A program made the translations under genes and the position numbers. Positions 8,597 through 17,664 of a DNA stretch of 64,000 nt are shown one piece after another. The notes under the pieces were generated by a model, which was not told the origin of the DNA, made no database searches, and was given only the letters and a program-made list of their open reading frames with translations. The stretch is from Deltaproteobacteria bacterium (GTDB lineage Bacteria; Myxococcota_A; Polyangia; Polyangiales; Ga0077539), in the NCBI GenBank assembly GCA_030694465.1, contig JAUXYJ010000039.1, positions 28,083 to 92,082 of the forward strand. Reading direction: 5' to 3'. Position 1 is the first letter of the stretch; every line of letters begins with the position of its first letter.

Positions 8597-9002
8597 ACGC
8601 CACGCTACCCCAAGCGCTGCGAGCAGTGGGACCGAGCGCCGCCGGATTCGGCAGACGGCGCGCTTGGGAGCCTCGGCAAGCGCGAGCTCAGCGCGCTCGT
8701 GAAGCGCTTGGGGAAGCGTTGGTTTCTTGTGCGCGATGTGCACCTCGGCGCGTCCGCCCTGAGGCTCGTGCAGCCGCGGCAGACGCTGTCTTGGTTGCGA
8801 GGGCCCTTCACGCGGTCTGAACTGCGCACACTGCGGCGCCACCAAGACCCAGAACCGACCCACGAAGGCTAAACCGGGCGAGACACAGACCGCGCACCCA
8901 CACTTGTGAGCTTACTCACCAACGAGGACTTCAACACACACTGCAATTGCGTTGAGCACACCGGGGTTAGAGCATGGTAGCGTCCCGGCTGACTTTCTGC
9001 CC
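8597..9002. other. intergenic region between divergent genes
   Basis: 406 bases separating the exported membrane protein from the Ser/Thr kinase. It must contain promoters for both. Open frames crossing it look like shadows of the upstream extension of 7892-8596. No repeat or hairpin stands out. Confidence 0.45.
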
Positions 9003-10388
9003 ATGACCTCGTTGCGCCCTTCATGGCAATCCGACGCCGTTACTGACGGCACAGTGATGCTCGCGCACCGCTACGAACCGGTCGCCGAAATCGGCGTAGG
9101 TGGCATGGGGGCGGTGGTGCTCGCGCGTGCACTGAGCGGCCCCAGCGCGGGCGAGCACGTCGCCATGAAGCGCTTGCTGCCACACCTTGCGCAAGACCCC
9201 GAGGTGCTCAAAGCTTTTTTGGACGAGGTCTATGTGATCTCGGCCATGCATCACCCCCACATCGTCGAGTCCCTCGATTGGGGCGAAGACACCGAGGGGC
9301 GCTTCTTGGTGATGCAGTTCGTGCCTGGGGACTCGCTGCGCGCGCTCATTCACGCGCGGCAAGCATCCCAGACGCCGCTGCCCATCGCGCTCGCGTGCGA
9401 GATCGTGGCCTGCGCTGCGCGTGGGCTTCATGCAGCGCACAACGTCGAGACCGAGGGCACCAAGCTCGCGATCGTTCATCAAGATGTCTCACCTGCCAAC
9501 GTGCTGGTCGGCTACGACGGCAGCGTCAAAGTGATCGATTTTGGTGTCGCGAGGATCTTGTCGCGCGAAGACGAACAACCGGACGAATCGCACACCATCC
9601 GCGGAAAGTTCGGCTACATGTCGCCCGAGCAAATCCGAGGACTCCCGCTCGATCATCGCTCGGACGTCTTCGCGCTCGGCGTGATCCTCTGGGAGTCGCT
9701 CACGCTCTGTCGGTTGTATTCGTCCACGGACCAATTTGACATCGCCCACATGGTCTGCGCCGAAGAGCCCGTCGCGCCCAGCGAGCTGCGCCAAGACATC
9801 CCGCCCGAGCTCGACCGCATCGTGCTCAAGTGCCTCGCCAAAAACCGCGACGACCGCTTCGCCACCGCGCGCGATCTGGCCCGCGCGCTGCGCCCTTTTT
9901 GTCCGCACCCCAAGCAGTCTCCCGAGCTCGTCGCCAACCTGTGCCGCGACGCCATGATCGAGCGCTTCGCGTGGATCGAGACGGTCACCGGTCGCAAGAT
10001 CCCGTTGCAACCCGCACGGCACGCCAGCGCAGACGACCCCGATTCGAGCCCGCAGATCGCTACGCAAGCGCCCTCAGCGAGCGCAGACGCCGCGGTCAGC
10101 TCCACGGCAACATCCGCCCACGGCACGCAGCAAGAGCCGCTCGCACCTTTCGCTCAGTCCGCGAGCCCAACGCCCGAGAGCGCTGGCCCGCCCCCTGCGC
10201 AGTTCGCTCCCTCGTCGAACGCGCCGCTGACCTCTCCGTCCGCTCGCACTCAGATTTTGGCCCCCAAGGCCGCGAGTCGCCCACGGCCCGCGCCGCCCAA
10301 CAAGCGCATCACGCTGGTCCGCATGGGTGCTCTTGCAGCGATCGCGCTCATCGCCTTGGCCATTGGGCTGTATTTGGGCTCACGCTGA
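9003..10388 (+). CDS. membrane-anchored eukaryotic-type Ser/Thr protein kinase
   Basis: A protein of 461 residues from the ATG at 9003; a TTG at 8952 is possible. The kinase domain spans about 24-310: glycine loop GVGGMG (31-36), VAMK Lys56, catalytic loop HQDVSPANV (159-167), DFG (179-181) and SPEQ. HQD replaces HRD, so this is a non-RD kinase that may not need activation-loop phosphorylation. A Pro/Ser/Ala-rich linker follows, then one C-terminal transmembrane helix (MGALAAIALIALAIGLYL) with almost nothing outside, so the kinase is a tail-anchored cytoplasmic enzyme. It converges on the FHA-sigma-54 activator; a functional link is speculative. Confidence 0.93.
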   Translation: MTSLRPSWQSDAVTDGTVMLAHRYEPVAEIGVGGMGAVVLARALSGPSAGEHVAMKRLLPHLAQDPEVLKAFLDEVYVISAMHHPHIVESLDWGEDTEGRFLVMQFVPGDSLRALIHARQASQTPLPIALACEIVACAARGLHAAHNVETEGTKLAIVHQDVSPANVLVGYDGSVKVIDFGVARILSREDEQPDESHTIRGKFGYMSPEQIRGLPLDHRSDVFALGVILWESLTLCRLYSSTDQFDIAHMVCAEEPVAPSELRQDIPPELDRIVLKCLAKNRDDRFATARDLARALRPFCPHPKQSPELVANLCRDAMIERFAWIETVTGRKIPLQPARHASADDPDSSPQIATQAPSASADAAVSSTATSAHGTQQEPLAPFAQSASPTPESAGPPPAQFAPSSNAPLTSPSARTQILAPKAASRPRPAPPNKRITLVRMGALAAIALIALAIGLYLGSR

Positions 10389-10413
10389 GCGCTGCGTGAC
10401 TCCAGTACGAGCG

Positions 10414-11820
10414 TCAGGACTGGCCGCGCGTGACACGCAACGACGCGAGGTCGATCCCGTGCTTTTTGTACAGCTCTCGGAGATAGCGGCGGTGGACGCC
10501 CGAGCGACGCGCGGCCTCTGAGAGGTTGTAATCGCTCTCTGCAAAGAGCTTGAGGAGGTACTCACGCTCAAACGCGTCCACTGCGATTTGCTTAGCGTCC
10601 TGAAACTGCATGTTGCTCGCCGCGCCCATCGTGGGGAGCGCGCCAGGGAGCGTCGAGGAGCCCGCGAGCGCGATCGCCAACGGAGACGTCGGATCGGGCG
10701 CAAGTACACCCTCGTCGAAGGCGTCATCGTCGTCCTCGTCAAGATCCGTCACGAACACGCCAGGCCCGCCCGAGAGCATCACAGCGCGTTCGACGCAATT
10801 GCGAAGCTCGCGAACGTTGCCTGTCCAAGCGCGCGCGCTGAGCTGCGCGAGCACCGGCGGCGAGAGCGAGGCGCCCAAGGCCGAGGCAAAGTGCGCAGCG
10901 AGCACCGCGACGTCTTCGGGGCGCGCGCGCAGCGGCGGAGTCTTGATCCGCGTGACGGCGAGACGAAACAACAAATCCTTGCGAAATCGCCCGGCTTCGA
11001 CCTCAGCTTCGAGCGAACGGTTGGTCGCCGCGATGATCCGAACGTCCACCGAGACGTACGCGTCGCTCCCGACCGGGCGCACCTGCCGAGCCTCGAGCGC
11101 GCGAAGCAACGCGGGCTGCAAATCCAGCGGAAGCTCGCCGATTTCGTCGAGAAACAGCGTTCCGCCGTTGGCGCGGCGAAAAGCGCCCTCGGTGGACCCG
11201 GTCGCGCCGGTGTACGCGCCCTTGGTGTGCCCAAAGAGCTCACTCGCGAGAAGCGACGGCGACACCGACGCACAATCGAAGACCACCAAGGGCTTCGCTG
11301 CACGCGGGGACCGTTGATGCACCGCGCGTGCGACCACTTCTTTGCCCGTCCCCGTCTCACCCTCGATCAGGACCGAGAGGGTCGTCGGGGCGACACGCTG
11401 TACAGTCGAACGGAGCTTCACGATCGACGGAGAAACCCCAATAAATTCGTCTACTTCGGCGCGACTCTTCGCGTCGTCGACGACACGGATTCGCACCGTG
11501 ATGTTCTTGCCCAAGAGCAAGGTGGCCTCGGACGTGATGGGCAGCTCCCGGATGCGCGCACCCTGAAAATGCGTGCCATTCTTCGTGTCCAAGTCCGCGA
11601 TCTCGACCCCGTGCGGAAACACCCGGATCTCAAGGTGTTGCCTTGAGACAAACGGGTCGTCGATCACCACTTCATTGATTGCGTCACGACCAATTCGAAC
11701 GATCCCCTCACGCACACGCAGCAAAGCGGGCGTGCCAGGAGATTGAATTTCAATGGTCCGGGTTGGCGGGGTCTTTAGCTTGAGCGCCAACGCTGTGACG
11801 GTGTTGCCGTCGTCCGACAT
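10414..11820 (-). CDS. sigma-54-dependent activator with N-terminal FHA domain
   Basis: A protein of 468 residues from the ATG at 11820. The FHA domain (about 32-113, with VRIGRDAINEVVIDD, VSRQHLEI and DTKNGT) should bind a phosphothreonine peptide. The AAA+ domain has Walker A GETGTGKE (154-161), the sigma-54 contact loop GAYTGA (201-206) and Walker B GGTLFLDEIGELP. A Fis-type helix-turn-helix closes the protein (NLSEAARRSGVHRRYLREL). All motifs are intact. Activity is probably switched by a Ser/Thr kinase through the FHA domain, as in related myxobacterial activators. The kinase at 9003-10388 is the nearest candidate. Confidence 0.95.
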   Translation of the reverse strand: MSDDGNTVTALALKLKTPPTRTIEIQSPGTPALLRVREGIVRIGRDAINEVVIDDPFVSRQHLEIRVFPHGVEIADLDTKNGTHFQGARIRELPITSEATLLLGKNITVRIRVVDDAKSRAEVDEFIGVSPSIVKLRSTVQRVAPTTLSVLIEGETGTGKEVVARAVHQRSPRAAKPLVVFDCASVSPSLLASELFGHTKGAYTGATGSTEGAFRRANGGTLFLDEIGELPLDLQPALLRALEARQVRPVGSDAYVSVDVRIIAATNRSLEAEVEAGRFRKDLLFRLAVTRIKTPPLRARPEDVAVLAAHFASALGASLSPPVLAQLSARAWTGNVRELRNCVERAVMLSGGPGVFVTDLDEDDDDAFDEGVLAPDPTSPLAIALAGSSTLPGALPTMGAASNMQFQDAKQIAVDAFEREYLLKLFAESDYNLSEAARRSGVHRRYLRELYKKHGIDLASLRVTRGQS

Positions 11821-11906
11821 ACTCGCGACCAGCTTACCACCAGTGCGCCCCGCACCCCGCACGCAAACGAACACTCATCGTTGCCGCACGACGTCAATCG
11901 CGCACA

Positions 11907-12812
11907 TCAGCCCCCGTTGACACGTGTCGCACAGAGCGCCTCGGTCAACCCTGCCGCGCCCCGACAGCTCTCTTGCAGTCGCGACCCGGTCCGCGACAGG
12001 CCCTGCTCGAGGTCTTGGGGTGCCACCTCCGCGCGCCGAGCCGAAGCTCCCAGCGCGGGCCCGCGCGCCGCGTCCGTCGCCTGGTTTGATTCGGTGGGGG
12101 CCTGGCCCGTGACGGCATCCATCAACGAAATCGCTGCTCGTTGTGCGTGATCACGCAGCGCAACGTCGGCGCTTCGTGCGAGCTGCCCGCGCAGCTCGGC
12201 GATTCGAAGCGTGATCCACAGGGCCTCGGACGCGCCATCTCCGTCACTGCGCCCAACACGCGCGAGGGCGTCGAAATGCACATGCGCGTTGACGTCCTGC
12301 AGGTCGCTCTGCATGGCGGACTCGATCATGTCCAGATCGCCGGGGTTCGATGCCCGCGCGCCGCGCAACGCCTTGCCCGCCAGCCCAGCCCGCGCGGCCT
12401 GAAGCTCACGCGCCGCAGAGAGCGACAGGTCTAACCAGTTGGCCAACGAGGCCCGATCTGCAGGGCTCAAACGCTCTCGACGTGCGCTCTCGATCACCGC
12501 CACCGAGAACCGCTCGGCGGCGTCATGCTCGGCATGTGCAAACTGCGCCGTCGTGCTTCCCACACGCACAGCGACGTTATGACACGGCGAGAGGTCCGCA
12601 TCGCTTGATCGAAGCATGCACGCAAAGCCTTGCTCGACCAGCTGTGCGGTCTGAGCCCTCGGCGCCACGATCGCAGCAGCTTGGGTCGAGGCTTGGGTCT
12701 GGGCCAACGCCCCGTCCGTCACACAGGCCCCAAGAGTGATCCCAGAGGTCAACGCTGCGAGTGCTAAAACTCTCTTCAAGGGTGTGCCAATTTGCTTCGC
12801 TAAGTAGGTCAT
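11907..12812 (-). CDS. putative lipoprotein, alpha-helical, unknown
   Basis: A protein of 301 residues from the ATG at 12812, preceded by GAGGA. The signal segment has hydrophobic core RVLALAALTSGITLG and possible lipobox LGAC. The mature protein is Ala/Arg/Ser-rich and mostly helical. It has conserved-looking Cys (FACMLRSS, SPCHN, ESCRG, ALCATR) and no recognised domain. It probably lies in the periplasm or on the outer membrane. Confidence 0.6.
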   Translation of the reverse strand: MTYLAKQIGTPLKRVLALAALTSGITLGACVTDGALAQTQASTQAAAIVAPRAQTAQLVEQGFACMLRSSDADLSPCHNVAVRVGSTTAQFAHAEHDAAERFSVAVIESARRERLSPADRASLANWLDLSLSAARELQAARAGLAGKALRGARASNPGDLDMIESAMQSDLQDVNAHVHFDALARVGRSDGDGASEALWITLRIAELRGQLARSADVALRDHAQRAAISLMDAVTGQAPTESNQATDAARGPALGASARRAEVAPQDLEQGLSRTGSRLQESCRGAAGLTEALCATRVNGG

Positions 12813-13223
12813 CACGAGGATCCTCGCCCGAGTCATTGGAGGCCGCATCAGCGGCTTCCTACGCAAAGACAGTGCCATGTAGGACAAGTCGTACGGTAGT
12901 AGGCGCTTGTCGCACGCCATTTTTCTTTTGTCAGCATCTTTGTGTGCAATTCTGAGTGAAATGCCTTGACATGTCGGCAGATTGATCCTCGGGCGCGCGA
13001 TTCGAGCGACGTACACCGTGGATTTCGCAGTGACTCCCCTGTCATAGCGCTGCGCAAAGACTAGCCGACCGCCAAGGGTCGCGCGATGTTCACGCAAGAG
13101 CCTCCGTGCGTTGTGGTTCACTTGGTGATAAACGCCACATCTGTCCCGCGCGTGGGCTCTGATGCAGAGAGCCGCGGAGCGCGATACAACGTCACCCCCC
13201 ATGCTGCTGGAGCCTTAATTATC
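12813..13223. other. intergenic region between divergent lipoprotein genes
   Basis: 411 bases that should carry both divergent promoters. Open frames on both strands extend from the two lipoprotein genes but lack start signals. Nothing else is recognisable. Confidence 0.45.
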
Positions 13224-14273
13224 ATGAAGTCCACCCATCGCCTCTCGGTCGCGCTGCTCACTCTCTCTGTCGTGGCCTGCCGCGAGATGCCCACCAACGA
13301 CGACGTCACGACCGTGGACTCCTCGCGCCCCGACACGAGCACGCAGCCCGATCGTGTCGTGCCAGGCACCGATGTGATGGAGCCCGACGCCACCATGATG
13401 ATGGGCGACGGCGGGGTTGTCCCCAGCACCGTCACGATTCGCCAGCTTCAGGACATCCTCGACCCCGCGCACCCAATGGTCGGCGCACGGATCTCGATCG
13501 ATCAGCCCGGAATGATCGCGCTCACGGGCCGCACGCTCATCGGGTCGTCCAGCGCGATGGACTGCCGCTTTGGTGTGTGGATTGGTTCGGCCACGGGCGG
13601 CGACCACTCGGCGATCCAAGTGCAAGAGCTCATCACGCGCGGGGCAGCGTCGAGCTGCTTCAACGTGATGCCGCGCAAGATCCCGATGGACATCGCGCCG
13701 GGCACCCCCGTGATGGCCGTCAGCAACGCAACGTACAGCGAGTTCTGCGCGGGCCCCGCGGGTGCTCCTGCCGGATTGTGTCGTGATTTCGAGCAGTCCA
13801 ATGTGTTCTTGGGTGGCACCGCGACCATCACCGCGGCCGGGATGGGCCCAGCGCCCACGCCCACGGACATCACCGTCGCGCAGATCGGTCAGACCATGAT
13901 GAACATGCCTGGACCGCGCGCGCTCGCCCTTGAGGGCACGCTCGTTCGTGTGCGCAATGTGCGGGTCACCACCACGATGACCATGTCCGGCATGAGCACG
14001 TTTACGACCGTGGCGATCAATGACCCAGCCGACGCGACACGCAAGGTCAACGTCCTGATCAGCAACTTCCCGGCGACTGGCTGTGCGCGCACGCACTTCA
14101 CCGGACTGAACGGCATGATGGCGCCTGAAATCACCGGGATTCTCGTCCCCGACTTCGGCGTGTGGAGCATCCGTCTCCGCAACGAGATGGACGTGATGGG
14201 CTTGACCTGCACGGCCGCGCCCCGCGACGGCGGAACGACCGACGCATCGGCAGACGCCTCCAGCCGCGACTAG
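13224..14273 (+). CDS. secreted lipoprotein with OB-fold-like domains
   Basis: A protein of 349 residues from the ATG at 13224. The signal is MKSTHRLSVALLTLSVVAC with lipobox SVVAC. An Asp/Ser/Thr-rich linker of about 50 residues follows. The folded part has two segments that look like OB-fold strands: one around TVTIRQLQDI to QVQELITRG, and one around LEGTLVRVRNVRVTT to KVNVLISNF. The second resembles OB modules of extracellular nuclease-like proteins, but no nuclease motif is present. The tail (GGTTDASADASS) is low complexity. Probably surface-exposed; function unknown. Confidence 0.65.
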   Translation: MKSTHRLSVALLTLSVVACREMPTNDDVTTVDSSRPDTSTQPDRVVPGTDVMEPDATMMMGDGGVVPSTVTIRQLQDILDPAHPMVGARISIDQPGMIALTGRTLIGSSSAMDCRFGVWIGSATGGDHSAIQVQELITRGAASSCFNVMPRKIPMDIAPGTPVMAVSNATYSEFCAGPAGAPAGLCRDFEQSNVFLGGTATITAAGMGPAPTPTDITVAQIGQTMMNMPGPRALALEGTLVRVRNVRVTTTMTMSGMSTFTTVAINDPADATRKVNVLISNFPATGCARTHFTGLNGMMAPEITGILVPDFGVWSIRLRNEMDVMGLTCTAAPRDGGTTDASADASSRD

Positions 14274-14326
14274 TCCGGTTCGCCGAAAACTCGCGGAGAG
14301 CGATCGCAATCAGCTATCGCCGGTGC

Positions 14327-16324
14327 GTGTTTCGCTTCTTCAAGTGTCTCCGCTCCTCGCGCAACGTGCTTGCAACAACGCTGGTCGCGTTCGCGACGGT
14401 GGGACAGCTCGGCTGCGGGGGCCCCAGCGCGGTGGACATCTTGCGGGTCCAAGACATTGGGCCGCGCCAAGCCGAAATCGGCGACCGCGTAGAGATCACC
14501 GGGCAGCAGTTTCCGCAGGCGGGCGAGCTTCGTCGCGTCCGTGTGCGATTTCGCGGGACCCTCGCGCGATCGGGCGCGAGCCCATGCACTGCGCCCGTGG
14601 ACGTTACGCTCACCGATCCCCCCGAAGGATCGACCGAGTTTGACCCTGTCACCCACCAAGTCCGAGAGACCACCTACGCGCACTCACCGCAGCGCTTGCT
14701 CCGTCTCGATGGGCCCGACCGTCTCGCGCTCGTGCTCACCGAGTCGCTGTTTGCGTCACTCACGCAGTGCCCAGGAGAGCGCGCGTCGGGCACGGTCTCA
14801 CACGCTACGCTCTCTTTTGGTGCAGCCCAGGCGCGCTTCGCCCGGTTGGGCGTCACGCTCCACTTCGAGGGCCTCACCGGAACCCGCGCGATCGAAGGCA
14901 CCCTGCGCGGCGCCACGCTGGACCTCCTCGCTCCGGCATCACAGCGCGTCGTGCACGCGGATTTGCTCCGCCGCAGAGCGCAACGCGCGCTGGATTCTAT
15001 GGGGATTCAGCTCGCCGAAGCGCACCCAGCGCTGGGCCTCCGGGTCGCCTCCGTACGGAGCCAGTCGTCTGCCGCGCTCGCCGGCATCGGCGCCAACGAT
15101 GTTCTCTCCGCTGTCGACGGGCTGAGCATCTTGTCTCTCGATGACCTCGCGCTCGCCGAGCACACCCGCGCCGTACGCCTTGCGGTCTCGCGCGATGACA
15201 TTCTTGACGAGCGCACGGTCCCACTCGACGGGTACGCGACCTCGTCGCCCGACGACCAGCTCGCAGTCGCTGTGTTTTTGCTGGTCATCGCGCTCTTGAT
15301 GGCTCTCGCAACCCGCGGCGCGCTCGGCACACTCTCGCAGCTCACACCGCTGGTACACCAAGCGCTGGGCAACCGCACCCGTGGGGGATTTGTCCGCTGG
15401 GTCTTCAGCAAACTCGTCGCGGTCTTTCGAGGCGAGGCGCCCCACGAAGTGACCCCATGGCTCGTGCTCGTGGCGCTCGGGAGCACCCTCGGGCTCGCGC
15501 CGTTCTTGCCCGCGCTGCTGCGCATGGGCTGGGACGTCGGGCTCTTGTTTGCGCTTGGGACGGCGCTGCGGTTGATCTCTGCGCCGAGCGCTTCGTGGCG
15601 CAGCATGGCCAGGGCGCTCCCCGCGTCTGTGATCGCGATCTCGACCCTCACCTCGGCCGTCCTCGCGAGCGGAACGTTTCGGGCCGAGGGTGTCGTCGCC
15701 GCACAAGCGGGATTGCCCTGGCAATGGCACGCGTTTCGGTCGCCCGCGACGCTCTTGCTCTCGGCGCTCTTTCTGCTCGCGCTGCTCAACGGCGCGCCGG
15801 ACTCCCCGCGCAAAACACCTCATTCGCCCACCCCCACTCGCGCGGCGCTCTTGCGCACGTTTGCAGGCTGGGTGGGCACGACCCTCGTGGCGAGCGCGGG
15901 GGTGGTCTCGCTCTTCGGTGGCTGGCAGCTCCCGATGATCGATCTCGGACAGCAGGACAGCTCGGCTGCGCTCCAAATGCTCGGATCTATTGTGTTTTTG
16001 GCCAAGACCTGGACGCTCTCACTGGGCGTCTGTTGGGTCCGTTGGGCCGTCCCCTCCGCGCGGACCGCGGCATGGATGCAGCGCTCATGGCGGGTCTTGG
16101 TAGGCTCTGCCCTCGCGGGTTTGCTCGTGCACGCGCTGCTCTGTCTCGCGCTCCCTCGCATGCCCTTGGCGCTCAGTGTCGCGCTCTCGCGCGGAACATT
16201 TGCCTTGATCGCAGCGACGCTTCTCTGGCTCGTGATCGAGCCCAAAGTGACACGCCGTGCTGGCCTCGCGAGCTACGAAGCTCCTGTGTTTTCAGCCGCA
16301 GACGAGAGCAGCACCCCGCGCTAG
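14327..16324 (+). CDS. lipoprotein with IPT/TIG and PDZ domains fused to a NuoH-like membrane domain
   Basis: A protein of 665 residues from the GTG at 14327; signal with lipobox GQLGC (Cys30). Residues about 35-130 resemble an IPT/TIG domain (IGPRQAEIGDRVEI, FPQAG). About 210-300 is a PDZ domain (GLRVASVRSQSSAA, IGANDVLSAVDG). From 311 there are multiple membrane helices matching complex I subunit H (NuoH): VVAAQAGLPWQWHAFRSP, SLFGGWQLP (528-536) and KTWTLSLGVCWVRWAVPSAR. The acidic FDLPE-x-ESELV loop of true NuoH is missing, replaced by a Pro/Ser/Thr segment near 490-505. It cannot be a normal proton-pumping subunit. Its TAG stop lies in a palindrome shared with the convergent kinase gene. 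Confidence 0.75.
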   Translation: MFRFFKCLRSSRNVLATTLVAFATVGQLGCGGPSAVDILRVQDIGPRQAEIGDRVEITGQQFPQAGELRRVRVRFRGTLARSGASPCTAPVDVTLTDPPEGSTEFDPVTHQVRETTYAHSPQRLLRLDGPDRLALVLTESLFASLTQCPGERASGTVSHATLSFGAAQARFARLGVTLHFEGLTGTRAIEGTLRGATLDLLAPASQRVVHADLLRRRAQRALDSMGIQLAEAHPALGLRVASVRSQSSAALAGIGANDVLSAVDGLSILSLDDLALAEHTRAVRLAVSRDDILDERTVPLDGYATSSPDDQLAVAVFLLVIALLMALATRGALGTLSQLTPLVHQALGNRTRGGFVRWVFSKLVAVFRGEAPHEVTPWLVLVALGSTLGLAPFLPALLRMGWDVGLLFALGTALRLISAPSASWRSMARALPASVIAISTLTSAVLASGTFRAEGVVAAQAGLPWQWHAFRSPATLLLSALFLLALLNGAPDSPRKTPHSPTPTRAALLRTFAGWVGTTLVASAGVVSLFGGWQLPMIDLGQQDSSAALQMLGSIVFLAKTWTLSLGVCWVRWAVPSARTAAWMQRSWRVLVGSALAGLLVHALLCLALPRMPLALSVALSRGTFALIAATLLWLVIEPKVTRRAGLASYEAPVFSAADESSTPR

Positions 16325-16358
16325 CGCGGCCCATCCCCGCGCTAGCGCGGCCCATCCC
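16317..16358. repeat. tandem palindrome at the convergent stop codons
   Basis: The perfect palindrome CGCGCTAGCGCG occurs at 16317-16328 and 16338-16349, inside a 21-base unit repeated in tandem (spacer GCCCATCCC). The TAG of the plus-strand gene is in copy one and the TAG of the minus-strand gene is in copy two. It may act as a bidirectional terminator. Confidence 0.8.
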
Positions 16359-17664
16359 CGCGCTCTCCGTCGCCTAGATTCTGCACGACCGAGTCCACCG
16401 GAATCTCCAGCGACAGTCGCGTCCCACCCTCGTCACGCCGCGCGATCTCAAGCTTTCCGCGCAAGAGGGCTGCGCGCTCACGCATGGCGCTCAACCCAAA
16501 GCGCGCGGGGCTCGAATCACCCAGCGCGACGCCCACCCCGTCGTCCTCGAACACCAAGCGAATCGCCTGAGAATTCTCGATCATCGCGAGTGAGATCCAG
16601 ACGTTCTTCGCCCCCGCGTGGCGCAACACGTTGGTCGAACACTCTTGCACGGTCCGAAAGACCACGAGCTCGATCGCCGGCGGGAGCGCGAGCTCCGACG
16701 CCATGGACTCGTGAACCGTCAACCCAGCCAGCGCCGCGAGGTCATCCAGCGTCCGGCGCGCGGCTCCCACCAACCCAAGCTCACCCAAGAGCGCCGGAGC
16801 CAGTCGGCTCAACGCACGCCGGAGCTCTTCGATCGCGCTGTCCGTTGTGTGCAAGAGCTTGTCGAGGAGCTGGGTCTGACCTGCGTCTGCGCTCGCTCGC
16901 TGGGCCGCAAGCTGACCATGGATCCGAACGGCAGTGAGCGCTTGGCCCACCGAGTCATGCAGGTCGCGGCCGATCGCGCGGCGCTCTTGCTCTTGCAGCG
17001 CCAACGCGCGCGCCGTGGTGTTGTGAAGCGCAAAGAGCGCGTGCTCGAGCGCCTCGGTCCTGTGCGCCACGGTCTTCTCGAGCGAGACGTTGCTCGATTC
17101 AAGGGCCGCCACGAGCGCATCAATGCGCCGAACCGCAGCACGAATCGAGCGCAATACCAGCGCATACACGGTCATCCCAAGCGAGAGACCCACGAGCGCA
17201 AACAGCGCGAGCAGCCCAAGCGAGCTGCGCCGAAGCACCCGAAGATCCATGGCCACCCAGACCTGCCCCACCACGACACTGCGCGCCTGGACCTCGTGAG
17301 AGCACCACAAGACCGGCCCAAGATCTTGCTGAACACGCTGCTCAATCGGCCGCCCCACCGGGTCGAGCACACGGACCCACGCGACGGCGGGCTGCACACG
17401 ATACGCACGCAAATGCGCTAACAACTTGATCGAGTCGTAGCGCCACAAGACCGGTCGCTCTTGTGCCTCTTGGGAGAGCAAGACCGCGGCCTGGGTCGCG
17501 ACCGTGTCACAGCGCTGCCGAAGCTCACGCGCGCCCACGGTGTGATGTGCCAGCGGCGCACCGAGCGCGAGCAAGACGCCAAAGAGCGTGAGCAGAGGTC
17601 TAAGCCTGGCGGCAACCCATGAAGGTGACACGGACGGAGCGCGTGGCTCTTGGGGCTCAGTCAC
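16342..17664 (-). CDS. NarX/LiaS-type sensor histidine kinase
   Basis: A protein of 440 residues. Two transmembrane helices (about 22-40 and 148-171) flank a periplasmic sensor region of about 105 residues. A coiled segment leads to the HisKA_3 phosphoacceptor box IGRDLHDSVGQALT, His236. The HATPase motifs follow: NVLRHAGAKN, FEDDGVG and RFGLSAMRERA. The start is a GTG overlapping the stop of the upstream PstS-like gene (GTGA), so the two are coupled. No NarL-type response regulator is in the window; it must be encoded elsewhere. The paired binding protein suggests that it senses a periplasmic ligand. Confidence 0.93.
   Translation of the reverse strand: MTEPQEPRAPSVSPSWVAARLRPLLTLFGVLLALGAPLAHHTVGARELRQRCDTVATQAAVLLSQEAQERPVLWRYDSIKLLAHLRAYRVQPAVAWVRVLDPVGRPIEQRVQQDLGPVLWCSHEVQARSVVVGQVWVAMDLRVLRRSSLGLLALFALVGLSLGMTVYALVLRSIRAAVRRIDALVAALESSNVSLEKTVAHRTEALEHALFALHNTTARALALQEQERRAIGRDLHDSVGQALTAVRIHGQLAAQRASADAGQTQLLDKLLHTTDSAIEELRRALSRLAPALLGELGLVGAARRTLDDLAALAGLTVHESMASELALPPAIELVVFRTVQECSTNVLRHAGAKNVWISLAMIENSQAIRLVFEDDGVGVALGDSSPARFGLSAMRERAALLRGKLEIARRDEGGTRLSLEIPVDSVVQNLGDGERGDGPR

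Noticed and set aside
10588..11646. A 352-residue plus-strand frame opposite the FHA-sigma-54 activator
   Set aside because: The opposite strand carries an intact FHA/AAA+/Fis protein. This frame is Arg/His-rich with no domain.
14939..15976. A 345-residue open frame on the minus strand
   Set aside because: It lies fully antisense to the PDZ-NuoH-like gene, is Arg/Glu/Gly-rich, and has no motif or start signal. It is a high-GC shadow.
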